Assembly: GCA_944472155.2 (NCBI GenBank)
Contig: OX235273.1
Coordinates: 89,150,793 to 89,214,792 of the forward strand
Direction of reading: 5' to 3'
Length of the DNA: 64,000 nt
Source of the DNA: Trichobilharzia szidati
Lineage: Eukaryota > Platyhelminthes > Trematoda > Strigeidida > Schistosomatidae
The translations under genes and the position numbers were made by a program. How positions within the stretch are numbered: position 1 is the stretch's first letter; each line of letters opens with the position of its first letter. Shown here piece after piece: positions 24,791 through 37,200 of the stretch. The notes beneath the pieces were generated by a model, which saw only the letters and a list, made by a program, of their open reading frames with translations, ran no database searches and was not told the DNA's origin.

Positions 24791-26529
24791 TGTTTTCTAG
24801 TTTGATACAATGTGTTCAGGAAGTACGTCGTCTATTTTTCTTACCGTACTGTTCAAAATGTTCACCGCTGATCGTCTCTATTTGTCATATGCAGTTTGTT
24901 GCTATTCCAGGAAACCAAACAGTTTGGCTTCTTAAATGACTTTGTTCTCGCTTCCAGTTGGTTTCGACTAGAAACAACCCTCACGATTGAAAAATGGCCA
25001 TCTATCCCGCTAGACCTGAGCGGTGGCTGCACTACCTGCTAACTCTTTGGGATGGCCCACATAACCTGGTGACCAGGCTGTTTTCAACACCACCTCAGCC
25101 AACGAATAGAGAATATACCACTCATGGCTGATGGGAGGTGCATCTGTTAACGACAATTTGGAAAAGCTCCAGAGTTCTTGTCCATCAAAAATCCAGTAAT
25201 TCACACTGTGTCCCGATCCGTACGGACAAACAAAGCATTGTAAGTTAGATGATACGATGTCTGGAAGCCAGTGTGGTATGGGAGACCCTGAATATAAAGA
25301 TTTATACCTTCATACTGGTTGAAGACAATTTATGGAAGACTAATACACCAAAATATGAATGCGCTCGATATGGCCATGAAAAGCCCCAGGAAGGTCTTTG
25401 CTCTAGGGAGGAAACGCTCCAGATATTTCAGTATACTTTTGTCATTATACCAATGATTAGAAACAAATATGGATGTGGCAATGGCAAAACGATTCACTCA
25501 GCCCCTTCCGTCTGAATAGTACTCACATAGATTTCATCCAGACATAAGGTGGTAGCTGTTTTTCTCACGACACGGATCTGTTTTAAAAGAACAGGAGTAT
25601 CAAAAGTACCACACACTGTATGAAGAAGACTGCGTGTCTGCTTGAAAATTATTGATGGGAAGCTAAAGGAATGCCCCATCATTGCAGTTATAATGAAGCA
25701 CTGGAGAAAAAAGACATCCTAGTTGGAATCAGCTTTTGGTTTTGATCTTTGAGGATAGGAAAGATAAATGTGATTCTGTCACCGTACAGCTATATTTTCA
25801 GCACTATAGACAGCAATTAGAAAATAACTTCGCTGAAAAACCTGGATGTTAAGATCAAGTAACGTCCTTGGATGGCCTTCTAAAATAGGTAAAAATTACT
25901 ATGACTCACGTCGTTAGGAATTTCTAGCAACTACTAGGGGCACCTTTGTGTTCGTCCCATCAAGGAAACCATTTCATAGCTAGTGGCCTCAACCTCAAAG
26001 AACAAGATTTTTCATCACACTGATCTTTAAAATATACAGTGGTAGTGGGATGCCTGAAGGCTTTTTTTTTGGTCACCACCCCTTCGTAATCTATGAAATA
26101 TTTGGCCCATGCTACTTGATTTTCCCAGGCTATGACAAGCTTAGTATTGAGATTAAATGACCTACTTTTCAGGAATGTTTAGATATATTGGTTAACTGGT
26201 ACAAGCACTGAAGAGTTATATAAGCAAGGGCGCCCATATTCATGAATTTCGCAACGACATATATGATTTCTCGAGAAATGGCTTTAGTCTGTTGTGCAAC
26301 ACCGAGTATGTGGATTTAGGGATATTTGTAAGTCATGATCAGGAGACTCAGGTAAACTGTAAAGCAGTGGGTCAGAAGCACTCGGAAAATTATTAGCTTT
26401 ACACGAGGAACATCGGAGCTTTGATCTTCACATAACTTGACGGTTTCATGTGTCCTAGTTTAAACCATATTAGGAATACAGGATCCAGGGTGGCTGATCT
26501 AAATTGCAAATAATAAGCAGACGTTTAAA
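24791..26529. other. no gene seen
   Basis: No convincing coding sequence or repeat. The scattered short ORFs show no domains. Confidence 0.4.
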
Positions 26530-26702
26530 AATTCCATTATGGGTAAAATTTACTTGAACATATCCTTGATATGATTATGAGCAATAAATTGTGCTCGAAA
26601 CGTCATCAGTAAATAACACTGTATAACACTGTGAGACTTTATCAAAATAAATTTTACCCATAATGGAATTATGCTCTACCACAGTGCACAAGTTCTATTC
26701 TT
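26530..26702. repeat. foldback repeat related to the 0.6-kb palindrome
   Basis: Bases 26530-26552 are the exact reverse complement of 26648-26670 (23-bp arms). The 95-nt loop contains TTGATATGATTATGAGCAAT, GTGCTCGAAACGTCATCAGT and the flank CTCTACCACAGTGCACAAG, which align with the right arm and flank of 621-829. So this is a diverged member of the same family in which only the outer part is inverted. It carries the same hammerhead-like GAGCA...TGCTC-CGAAAC-GTC layout with the same ATTATGA in place of CTGATGA. Confidence 0.75.
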
Positions 26703-26707
26703 AAATC

Positions 26708-26920
26708 AACAAGACGTGCGTCGGTGGCACAGTGGTTAGGACTCTCGCCGACCATGCACATGGTCCGGGGTTCGATCCCCTGCCGGCGCACACCCGATAT
26801 CTATGGTATGCCTGAATTTGGGCAACCGATATCCATGCTGAAAATTCCACACTTGTACTGAAAATACGGTGTGGAATCAAGCTGTAAATAAAAAATAAAT
26901 AAATAAATAAAAAGGTCAGA
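26708..26920 (+). mobile_element. tRNA-derived SINE
   Basis: The head has a tRNA-like shape: GTGCGTCGG at 26714 pairs with CCGGCGCAC near 26790. Box A is around GGCACAGTGGTTAGGACTC and box B is GGGTTCGATCCCC. An unrelated body follows, ending in AAATAAATAAATAAATAAA. The internal promoter boxes suggest RNA polymerase III transcription. The head is shared with the SINEs at 50920-51158 and 41715-41905, while the body differs. Confidence 0.8.
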
Positions 26921-28151
26921 AAGTGGGTACCCATGTGAGACAGATCTATTTTAACTGTAAAAACGGCAGTTAATGCACCGACGACTGAGATCTTAATATA
27001 TTTACTTCATCTAAGTTTAATAAAAGTGAACACATGAGATGATGCTACAGTTAAAAGTCACAATCAAACTATCTGCGAATTCGTTTCTCTTGCTGAATTG
27101 TCTGTTGGTCACAACATCTTCTGTTGACTCACTGAAAGCAATTTTGAGTTTTATTTTCCAGCACACCAAATAGATAAATATAGTCTGTTTTGAACAGTTC
27201 TTAAAAATCCCAAGAACGGTGGCGGGGAAGTTGAGCTCACAGCTTGGCGCTTCGTTTAAACTGTAGGTAGCGGATGGGCATCTTGGTAAGGAGTTTTCCT
27301 CAGCAAGTTTTACCTTGTAATCATGTATTCGTGCTGATTAACTAACTATCCGGCCAAGTTTTATTAGGAAAAATATTTCGTATAATGGTATTTAAAGCGT
27401 TTGATTAGCTTAACACCCAACCTATGTACAAATAACGTGTTTACAAAGTTATATTGTAATCAACATAGTCAGGTCCATTTTCAAAATTCACACTATATTC
27501 TTTGTTCTCCCTAGCATTTCATTCTTCTATTGTTTGACTGACTACAACCCACAAATAGTAACTTCGAAGAGTCCTCAGACCACGTGATCCATATATTTCA
27601 TCCTAATTACTGTTTTCATTACAAGTACCCGAGTACTTCCTTTAATTAACTTGCCATCACATAGTATTTTCTTCCAACTACACTCGAAGTGACCATCAAG
27701 TATGAAAATCCCACACGCGCAGAAATCATGCGTGCTTATTAAAAAGTGCACTTCGTGTTAGTAGTAAATTGGTATCTCAGGGAAAAGAACACTTGCTTAG
27801 ATTTTTCGGAAAATTTGCAGACGAGTTTGTATATACATCCGCTTGCTAGTTATTGCAGTTTCAGTGTTATCAAAGATTTCAATTTAGCATACCATGTTCT
27901 TTGTAAAAACTGGGTTACCTGGAGTTTAACGTATTATATGCCACTACCATTACATGGTGGTCGAGCTTGTATGTGGCGATGACTCAAATAGCTAACGTTG
28001 CTGCAGGTCATATTTCAGAAAGGTCGTTTAGATAGTGTTTAGACATAAAGCAGATGACGTAGTGTAAGTCGGTTACACTACGTTTGGGGGCTGTGGGCAG
28101 CCCTACTTCTGGCGAATAAGGACGTAACAGCAGACAGCCAGTGTGACGGGT
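26921..28151. other. upstream region of the STARD7-like gene; no gene seen
   Basis: No supported feature. The promoter of the STARD7-like gene may lie at the 3' end of this stretch, where GC content rises (about 28080-28150), but no TATA box or other defined element can be assigned. Confidence 0.3.
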
Positions 28152-28289
28152 ATGCTGCCTCTCCTCTGTGTAGTCAGCCGTTATGTCTTAGAGCGGAAAA
28201 CCCCGGTAACCAATTTAAACATGTCAAGTGACCGGAAGTTGTCCCATGGGTTCTGCGGTCGCGTAACACTAACGCTGCTTACGTTTCAG
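28152..28289 (+). CDS. STARD7-like candidate first coding exon
   Basis: An ATG at 28152 (or in frame at 28221) opens 46 codons ending at CAG|GTAACC in phase 0, which matches the phase of the exon at 30149. That exon has no in-frame ATG, so an upstream start is needed. The encoded N-terminus is basic and hydrophobic with few acidic residues ([22 protein letters not shown]), compatible with a mitochondrial presequence. The evidence is only phase, start codon and local GC rise. Confidence 0.4.
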
Positions 28290-31200
28290 GTAACCCAGTC
28301 AATTAGTTATGTGTATCTGAAACCGTAAACAAAATAATTCACTGGATATCGGTACCATTCCAGAAAGTCAATAGTGAACAATGTATACTTGATTTGGGGC
28401 TAGCATTTAATCCAATTAAATTAAATGAGTCCATCCACTCGGTATAAGACGCATTACCTCATCTTTAAAATTATCACAGCTGCAACGCTTCGGATGCCCA
28501 AAGTAAATCTTAAGACTATACCAAGGTAACTAAAGAGATTACCGAAGATGACTCAGACTAGCCAACTACCCACCTCGAAATTGCGTCGATTCAAATGCGC
28601 TCTCAACTTAACTACGTGACCTTTTCATGTTACCTTTACTCGATACACACTTATAACTCTAAGATTAGAGGAGGCTGTTGTGTGGCGTAGTCTATATTTC
28701 GGATAGGCAGTCCGACATGTCAACTGCACGACAAATTACGTAGACTGGCTGGGGGCGAATGTGCCTTTTGTAAATCAGCCGAGATTTCGTTGGTAAGCAG
28801 TTTGTAAGAGATTCTGGGTTGCTCTTGGCGGGCTTATCTGTTTGACCGTTAAACAGTTGATATCGGTTGTATAGCCTATCATATCCCATGACATAAAGTG
28901 CAACCTCTCCATCTTATCACTTTACTTTCTTACTTAAATTCAAACGTTATTGATTATTAACCAGTTTTGGAACAGCTTGTAATGTACTGTGTAATATTAA
29001 TGCAAATCTACTTAGGTTGTATTTGACCTCGACTTTTAACCATGAAGCAGCACAATGCAAGATGCTCTTTATTTTGAAACTCTCAGCGTCTAGAGGAATC
29101 GAAATCCCCTAATTCCTATATAAATGTCCTTGTAAGTTGAAATATTGATGTTAAAATCAAACTAAATATGGTTATTTACTAGTTTAGTATTGTGCTCAGG
29201 TGAAATTGTAGTGATGTTGCCGAATTAATTGGATATGAAGTGTGACGCACATAGCATGTGTGCGGGCACCTGTGTCTAAGTCCTAACGGATATGTGTAGT
29301 AACAGACACACCAACAACGTGATTTCCTTTCTATTTAAGAATGATCAAGAATAACCTTACCTCTAAAATTGGGGTAGTCAGTACCTTCACATGCTTCAGT
29401 CACTATTCTAAGATTAGAAATCCATGCATACCAAACCTGAATTGACAGTTTGTATACAGGGTTTTTCTATTTAAAACATCGGTTCCGGTGTCATGGACGC
29501 ATATTTTTAATATCCAAGTGGCTACCGGTCAAGCTGCCTTGGATGTCATCCGAGACATTATACGGCTGAGTAGTTCTAGACACTATCAGACATGGTTTGA
29601 AGTAGGAGTCTGGCGATCATGTTTCAGTATCCTTGTCTTTTCTGCGAATAAAAACTAATGGAGTAATTATCTCTGTTTGTTTTCATCCCCTTGTTCCTCA
29701 ACTATTTTATTTATGTTCTTTATATTGCTGTTCGATCATTTTGTGTGTCCCAAGTTTGTGTTCAAATAGTAACTAAAACCATGTTGTATACGTTATCTAA
29801 GTCAGTTTAGAAAATTCCCCTAGGGAGACCAATCCTAGTACAATCAGACAAGGGGAGTACTTGCATGTAACTACCACGATGTGGCTTTACTTTTGCCCCT
29901 ATTTATGTGACTCAATAATATAAATTACATATTACACTACTTCACTTTAGGCAGTATCTATAACCTACTGACATTCAACTTCGCTAGCAGCCGTATGCGT
30001 GTACATGTATTTTTGGTTTTAGCTGTGTACTCATTTTATGCGGCCTTGTTATATCACAGGTGAGGTATTACTTAAAGTTCTTCTAATCCAATTACTATTT
30101 TGGTGGGTTATTTCTTTTAATTATTAATATGATCCATTTAAATTGTAGAAATACGTTCTGAAGTCTCCAGCAGCTGTAAGAATCGGTTCACTCGCCCTGC
30201 AATTATCTTCTCAGATTGAAAAAGCTTGTCAACGTGATTCATTTTCACGTTTCCTATTATCTACTCACAGAGCATTAATAGCCAACCTACTTTTATGTCG
30301 TCACTCAGGGACACTGATTGCCCGTCGTTTACGAGACAAATATTCCAGTCTACATTCTACCTTAAAAACCGATTCTCGGTTATTCGTGACTCAAAAAGTT
30401 CTGCTTGGTGGATCACTTATTTCATTTGCCCAGGATAAAATCACGGATGAAGAAGTCTTAGTGTAAGTAAAGTCGTTAAACATTATTACTCTTAACCTTT
30501 AGCACCTTGAAAAGCTTTTCAACGAAAGTTGATTCAAATAATCTTGAAAACACCAACTCGTTTGATACAGAAAATGATGCTAGCAAGGAAAATCAGCCTC
30601 CATTTACTACTCAAGATCCTACTCAAAACCAACCTTGTGAATCATGGGATCCTCCTTTGACTTTAATGATAAGGCAATTACTCCAGAATTATGCCGAGCG
30701 AAAATCAGTTTTTTTACATCCTGCTTTAGAATCACTTACAACCGAGGATTCTAGCTCACATCTCCTTGACCCTAATCCTCAAATAAACGAGATCCCTAGT
30801 GTGAATAGTTTTAATACCTCCCTTTCATCATTCTTTATGAACTTGGACATTCAACCAGATGGTACAGGTTTCGTTGATGATTCATGGGAATTGGTGTTTG
30901 ATCGGCCAAATATGCATGTTTGGCGAAAACCAGCGAAAGTACTTCTTGACGACAACGAAAATAATTCTCCAAAGTCAAGCAATAAATACGAATATCGTAG
31001 TAAGTGTTTTTTTTTAATTTTTATTTTACGTCTTAACGCTACACGTTCCAGTTGCTCTCTTGTTGTGCTTATGGTAAACTTTAGCATTTGCTTTTTATTC
31101 TAAGCGAGTTAGTCTGGGATCTAAAGGCAAAGTAGGAGAGTTTCGTCAACGTTGTGAAAAGTGGGGAGAAAGAGTGGAACTGCTCCTAAAATTTGTTGAG

Positions 31201-34200
31201 TAGCTTATGCACATTCGGTAATATGTATCGAAAGACTTTGTGAGTTAAAACTAGAAATTTCTTTTTGCACGTGGAATGCGATGTAATTGAATTTCCTCTA
31301 TGTTATAATAGTGCTATACGCGAAATCAGTTTTAAATTTCATCAAACAGTTAGATATTTATCAACTCCATGTGATATTTGGACCCTGTGAACAACATTAT
31401 AAAAACGTAACAGGTTAAGTAAAAATGAAAAATAACAGAATGATCAGTAACAAAGTCTCATAAACTGGGCTAAGACTACAATCACTTTCCCACTACTTAT
31501 TAAAAGATGAGAAGACAGTGGTGTGATTGTCACCAATTTTCAAGTGCTTCAGTTGTAGTCAAGACGGCAATCACTGAACATAGACAACTGTCAAACATTA
31601 AAGGGAAAGAAAGAAAGAAAATTTCCTAATGAATGTAGACCAGCAGTGCTCCTACCAACGTCAGACATTTCACAGTCAACAGACGATTGTGAAAGTACCG
31701 AAGATTGTCTTTAACTGATTTACATATTTCTACCGTAAGGATAGAAACCTCAGCACTTAAGACTCACAAATGCATACATGCAACAATTTTCCGACTATTC
31801 TTTGCGGTTCGCCATCATAGGTGAGTGCCGGCACTATAAGGTGCTTACGGTTGTAATACTTTTCGTTGGATGGAGGTGATACTAACATATCGGTCATTGA
31901 CTGTTAGTCAGTGGGTAGCGAGTTCAAACCTCGTTCCACTTCATCCTGAGTGTTTGGGCAGTATCAATAGCCAGCCCACATTAAGTATAACTAATAAGTT
32001 AGTGTATGAAAAGTCCGTTCTGAGCAAGATGCACATATTCTACCGCATTACCTTTTTAGTAAGCATATTCTGTGAAATATTGCTTTTACTTAGGTGATTT
32101 ATTATCTTGGGTACTTATAATTTCATTTGCATTTTTAAGTGCCCAAATTAATTTCAGACTCATTGACTTATTCACTTCACACACTTGTGTAAATTCCATG
32201 TTGATGAGTCATTCAATCACTTCGCACATATGTCAGACTATAGTGGACATTCGGAAGTGAAATGAATCTCAAGTGTTAATTTTGTGTTCATTATTGTAGG
32301 TCAAACCCACTAGTACCTTAATTTAAGAGTCACTGACTTTTTTATTTATAGTTTGTGGACAATTCCATGATATATCAGCCTCATCATTTTTGGAAGTACA
32401 ACTTAATCTTGATTATCGACGACATTGGGATGATAAAATTGTAGAATTGGATTATATTACACCAAGTGATGTTGATAGCAAGGATTTTTCTATCATTCGT
32501 TGGGTTGTTCGCTTTCCATTCCCGTTGGTTAATCGTGAGTATATTTACATGCGTCGTTGGTGGATTCAACCCGGTGAATGTCATTTAAGTATTCAAAAAC
32601 CTCCAGAATTATCCGGTGAACACAAAGACAAGTCTGCAGCACCAGTCGTTTTATGCCAAAGTAGTACAACTGAGGAGGCTCCATCGTTTGGTCGTTACGC
32701 TTATGTTATTTCACGCTGCCCCTCAGATTTTCAAAATAGGTGCATTCAATCTTCAGGTATCTCTCCAGTGGAGTCTTCGAAAAAGTCAAGTTTATGGGCG
32801 AATGCGAAAAGACGTGATCTTGTACAGGTTCATGAATACCATTCTGAGATGTTAATTGAATCACATGGGAAATTCAATCAGGTAAGTGCCATTCCGTTCT
32901 GTTTTGGATATAGAATACTCAATAATACCCATATGAATTTCTCCAGCCGCTATGAATATCTCATATTCGCCTCCGAAAACTGACTATTGGAGGTTGAAAT
33001 TATGGGATACATGGATATTTCTACCTGACAAAATGAGTGATAAAACTTAATGTCACTTCATGCAAAAATATCACGATCGTGAGTACCCTAGTAATTCATT
33101 CAGACACATTTTTGTTAAGGCTCCGTATGTCATTGCACTTATCATAATAAAGTCTGTTAAGTTGACTTTTGTGCATACAAATATTAATCGCCAAAGAGTT
33201 TGCATAGATTGATATTTCGGTGTTTACGAATTTTATGCTCACTGTGTTACATCATGATATAATGCTCCAGGCTTTTGTCTACATTACTACTGTTGTTCAG
33301 TGGTCGTTTCTTAAGGTTTTCATATTGGTCTGACTTTGCAACTTGACCTCTTCGGTTCATAAATATTGTCCTTAGAAAGCATAATCTATGAACGCCTAAA
33401 AGACCGAACTCACTGTGGTGTCCATATCTGTCTGGTGTAGCTAGTGAAATCCATAGGTCAGTTTGAATCACCGGTGTCTGTTCAGGTTTCCCAGTCTTTA
33501 GAATTTCTCCTCAGGTAATTGGGACAAAACCCAGGTAGAATGGTCACTCATTTTCTAACGTTTTCATCTGACTCCTGTCCTTAGTCTTTAGAATCTTCGC
33601 GTTAAATACCGTGACACTTATTTGTAGTAGTCTATACAAGCATATTTTCTTACGCGTTTGGGGTATGAATTACAAACAATGTGACTTTTCGAACACTTGT
33701 TGATCAGAAACAGACGGATACCATCTGCCTTAACGTATGTTCTTCATTTTTACTGGTTTTGTAGTGTCTCCAGTAACGAATATGAGGTACTTCTGGAACA
33801 CATAAAAGGTTATCATCCTGAAAATCTCCGAAGAGATATTTTCTCTGGACTCCTTAATTTTTCTTTGATAAAATTTTCTAATCAATTAACGCTCCTTCAT
33901 CATTCAGCTGATCTAATAGATCGTTCATATCTAACGGTCTCTTTTACTGTTTCCCCTCATTGATCTACTTCTTCTCCTTGGTTAACTGTCAACACTTAAC
34001 CTCAATATTAGTCACTATATTAAAACAATGTACACGGAAGATAGAGTGGTGTTCCTTAGATAAGACTTTGGACTATATAGTTGGAGACAGTATATGCTGA
34101 TTAGCAATATCAACTAAACTGAATTTTAGCCAGTCTTATTCCATGGAATCATTAAAATTATCACTGTAACGACCTACTTCATTTGTTTTCACCTGATCCA

Positions 34201-37200
34201 TGTCTTTTGGGAACAGAATTATCAGTGGGGCCCAAAATCTCCACCATTCTATTTCCATTTTTATACTCTGATTCCTCCAGAATGTCTGTTGTCATTCCCC
34301 ATAATAATAATAATAATAATGTACAGTAGACGAAGTCATGGTCATTAAGAAGAATTCGAAATATAAACGGCTTATCAAGACTTTCATAAATACTTGTGTG
34401 CACCGCGTTATCATCAGCACACTTTTCTAAGAGGATTTTTGAGGACCTTTCTAAAGTGTTAAGAAAGATCAATGATGCTTTTGTGCTCACAAAAATCCAG
34501 AGAAATTTGTGTAGACTCTATCGAATCTATGTTTAAGTAAGCTTAGAACGGAAGTACTTTCGTTTGGCTTCAAATTTTACATTGCAAGAAAATATAATAG
34601 AGTAGATTCAGAAACCTAATTCGAAAAATATGCAGTCAGCTAACTGACTTAAAGCGGATAAAACTGCACAGTCTGATGTCTTATTTAAAGAATATCTAAC
34701 AGCATTAATGAAACTAATAAACAATGAAGCAATCGTGATACGTTCAGACAAGCGTTCCTTTGTAGTATATACGCGTACATTCATCCCTGTTCATTAGTCA
34801 TATCAATTCTAGGTGATTCGTCATAATGAAATTGGTGGCGTGGCTTTAGGAGGCTCGATGGTGGTTTTTTGGCTTCCGTCGTTTTCAGTGCACACAGAGT
34901 GAAGAGGAAGTGAAGAGCCATCAAGTAGAGGAGTTGCATTAGTAAAAGGAAGGCAAGATAATAGAGATGAAGATGAAGACAAAGATGAGTGAGGAATAGA
35001 GAGGTTTCGCGTGCACTTCGGATTGTGAGGGCGATTGTTACTTCCCGGCTGCCCACACCGTGGAAGTTGGTTGCGTGGCCGCAGAGCCCAGGGGACAACT
35101 TCTTGAGGCCAGTCACAAACGGCCTGTTTTTGTTTGTTCTTTTTCATTTGGTGTGTATCAGTAGCATGTTTATCAATTCTGCCCTGTGACACAGCAGCAG
35201 AAAGCGCGGTCGTTGTTAATCCGGGCCCTGACCGATCCGGCATGATATTTTGTGATTTACTTTGAGTCATAGCATTGGGTTGGGTAACTGCTTTTTGTCT
35301 AACCGCTATCCAAACAACCTTTCTGGCATAGTAGGACCTCAAGCGACATAAGTTTCAGCCAGTATAGCTTGTTGGGTCACTGCGGCATTCAAGCCCGACC
35401 ACCACGGCAAGGTAGCAGTTATCGACCGGGATTCGTCATAATTTATGATAGGCAGTAAGAACCAAGATAAGGGGCAAAGCCGTAGGGAAACAGATTGTTA
35501 CAGTTTATTCTTTCATTGTTCAAATTTTGAATTGGACGAGATACATTTTAAGTCATAGTGTTTATATGTACTATTGCTCTGAATGTTACCATTATTGATT
35601 ACTGTATTTCATATTATCAATTAGTTTATTTCTCTTTCCCATTGAATTACCAATAGACTGGATTAAATTACTATTTGATTTACTATGATGATCCATGCCT
35701 TCCAGTTAATGGTTCTCCGATGAAATTCCTCTCTGTTAAAGGTAACATTTTTACTTTATCCTATGCACTTTAAAGTGTATATATAAAACTGTTTATCAGA
35801 GTTATTGTCATGTTTTAATGCATGTGGTATTTATTTTTATTGTTCAGTGTTCAATGGGTAGTGTTTTCCTAAGAATTTTGTCATATGCGTGTAAACCACA
35901 ATGGTTAACAAAGTTATTTTGTTTTTCACGCCTTCTTTCATTGTTGTCTTTGTATCTTTGTTTATATGTATCGTCGACATTATAATTCGGGGTGTATATC
36001 ACATGTATGTATGATTGTAGGAGTTTTAATTGGTGATGATTTTGCCTATTTTATTTGATTAAAAATGCCCATTAAAATTTTTCAAAAGAATAGATACTGA
36101 ACAAAGAGTACTCTTTTCGATAACTTCATCATCAGGCTCTACAGTTATATATACATTATAGTGAATGAATGAATTAGTGTTATAAACAACATTAATGTTT
36201 AAATAACATCGTATCTACCAATTCAACTGCGCTTGTGGAGCGAGTTATATTGGCCGTTGCTCTAGGAACTTGATTTTTCGTGTTCGAGAACATCTCCCAC
36301 TATGGCTAAGTAAAGGTGTAGTTAAAACCATTAACAGTTCGATATTGGACCATCTGGTACAAACCGGCCACAAAGCCAGCCAGCGTTGAAGAATCCTTCT
36401 CTATAATCTACCGAGTGCCTGATAAATTGCCAAAATCATCGAAGCACCGCATGCTCCAAACAGCAGAGGCTATTGCAATTCGCCTCAAACAACCAGTGCT
36501 CTGTGTTCAAAAGAAACAAGTCCAGCTCCTACTACTGCCCTGGCCCTCAGTAGAAACTATAAACTCATGAATTTGTACTATTACCTTTCCTAATTTTTCT
36601 GACATTCAGCTTATTTTATGTTGATGCTATTGAGCTGTAATCTATCAATATTATTGATTTGATGTTATTTAAACAACATTAATGTTGTTCATAACACTAA
36701 TTCATTCATTCATTCACTATAATGTATATATAACTGTAGAGCCTATTTTATCTGTTGTTGAATTGCTTTCATTCTTTGAATGTGTTCTTCAGTAATATAA
36801 GCTTAGTAGTATATTATTATTATTATTATTGTATCCTTTAATTCCTAGAGGAACATAGGGCTTCAGCCGTGCGTCTCCATTGCGTTCGGTTCTCTGCTAG
36901 AGTCTTCACCTGGCTCCAAGTCTACCCACACGTTTTCATCCCCTCTTCACATGACCTCCTCCAAGTCACCCTCACCCTTGCACTGACGACCAACTCGCCA
37001 CTTCCCTTTCGGGTTCCACTCGAGCAATGGCTTGTCTAGTGATGTCACTTGATGATTTCCTCAGAGTATGGCTAATCCATCTCCATTTCTTCCTGCCTAT
37101 TTGTTTCACAATCGGTTCCTGGTTGGTTCGCTCATTGCCAGAGATCTCTATTGCTGAGCTTTTCTGGCCGGCCATCTGATCTTGAGTATTGAGCGAAGAC

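Noticed and set aside
26714..26795. Functional tRNA gene
   Set aside because: The cloverleaf is imperfect and continues into a SINE body with an A-rich tail. The same head recurs with other elements.
29995..30059. ATG-containing exon with a GTGAGG donor just upstream of the STARD7-like exon 2
   Set aside because: It would end in phase 2, but the exon at 30149 needs phase 0. Joining them causes an early stop.
34821..35342. ORF as a host gene nested in the intron
   Set aside because: The composition and abrupt borders suggest a repeat insertion, and no host domain is recognisable.
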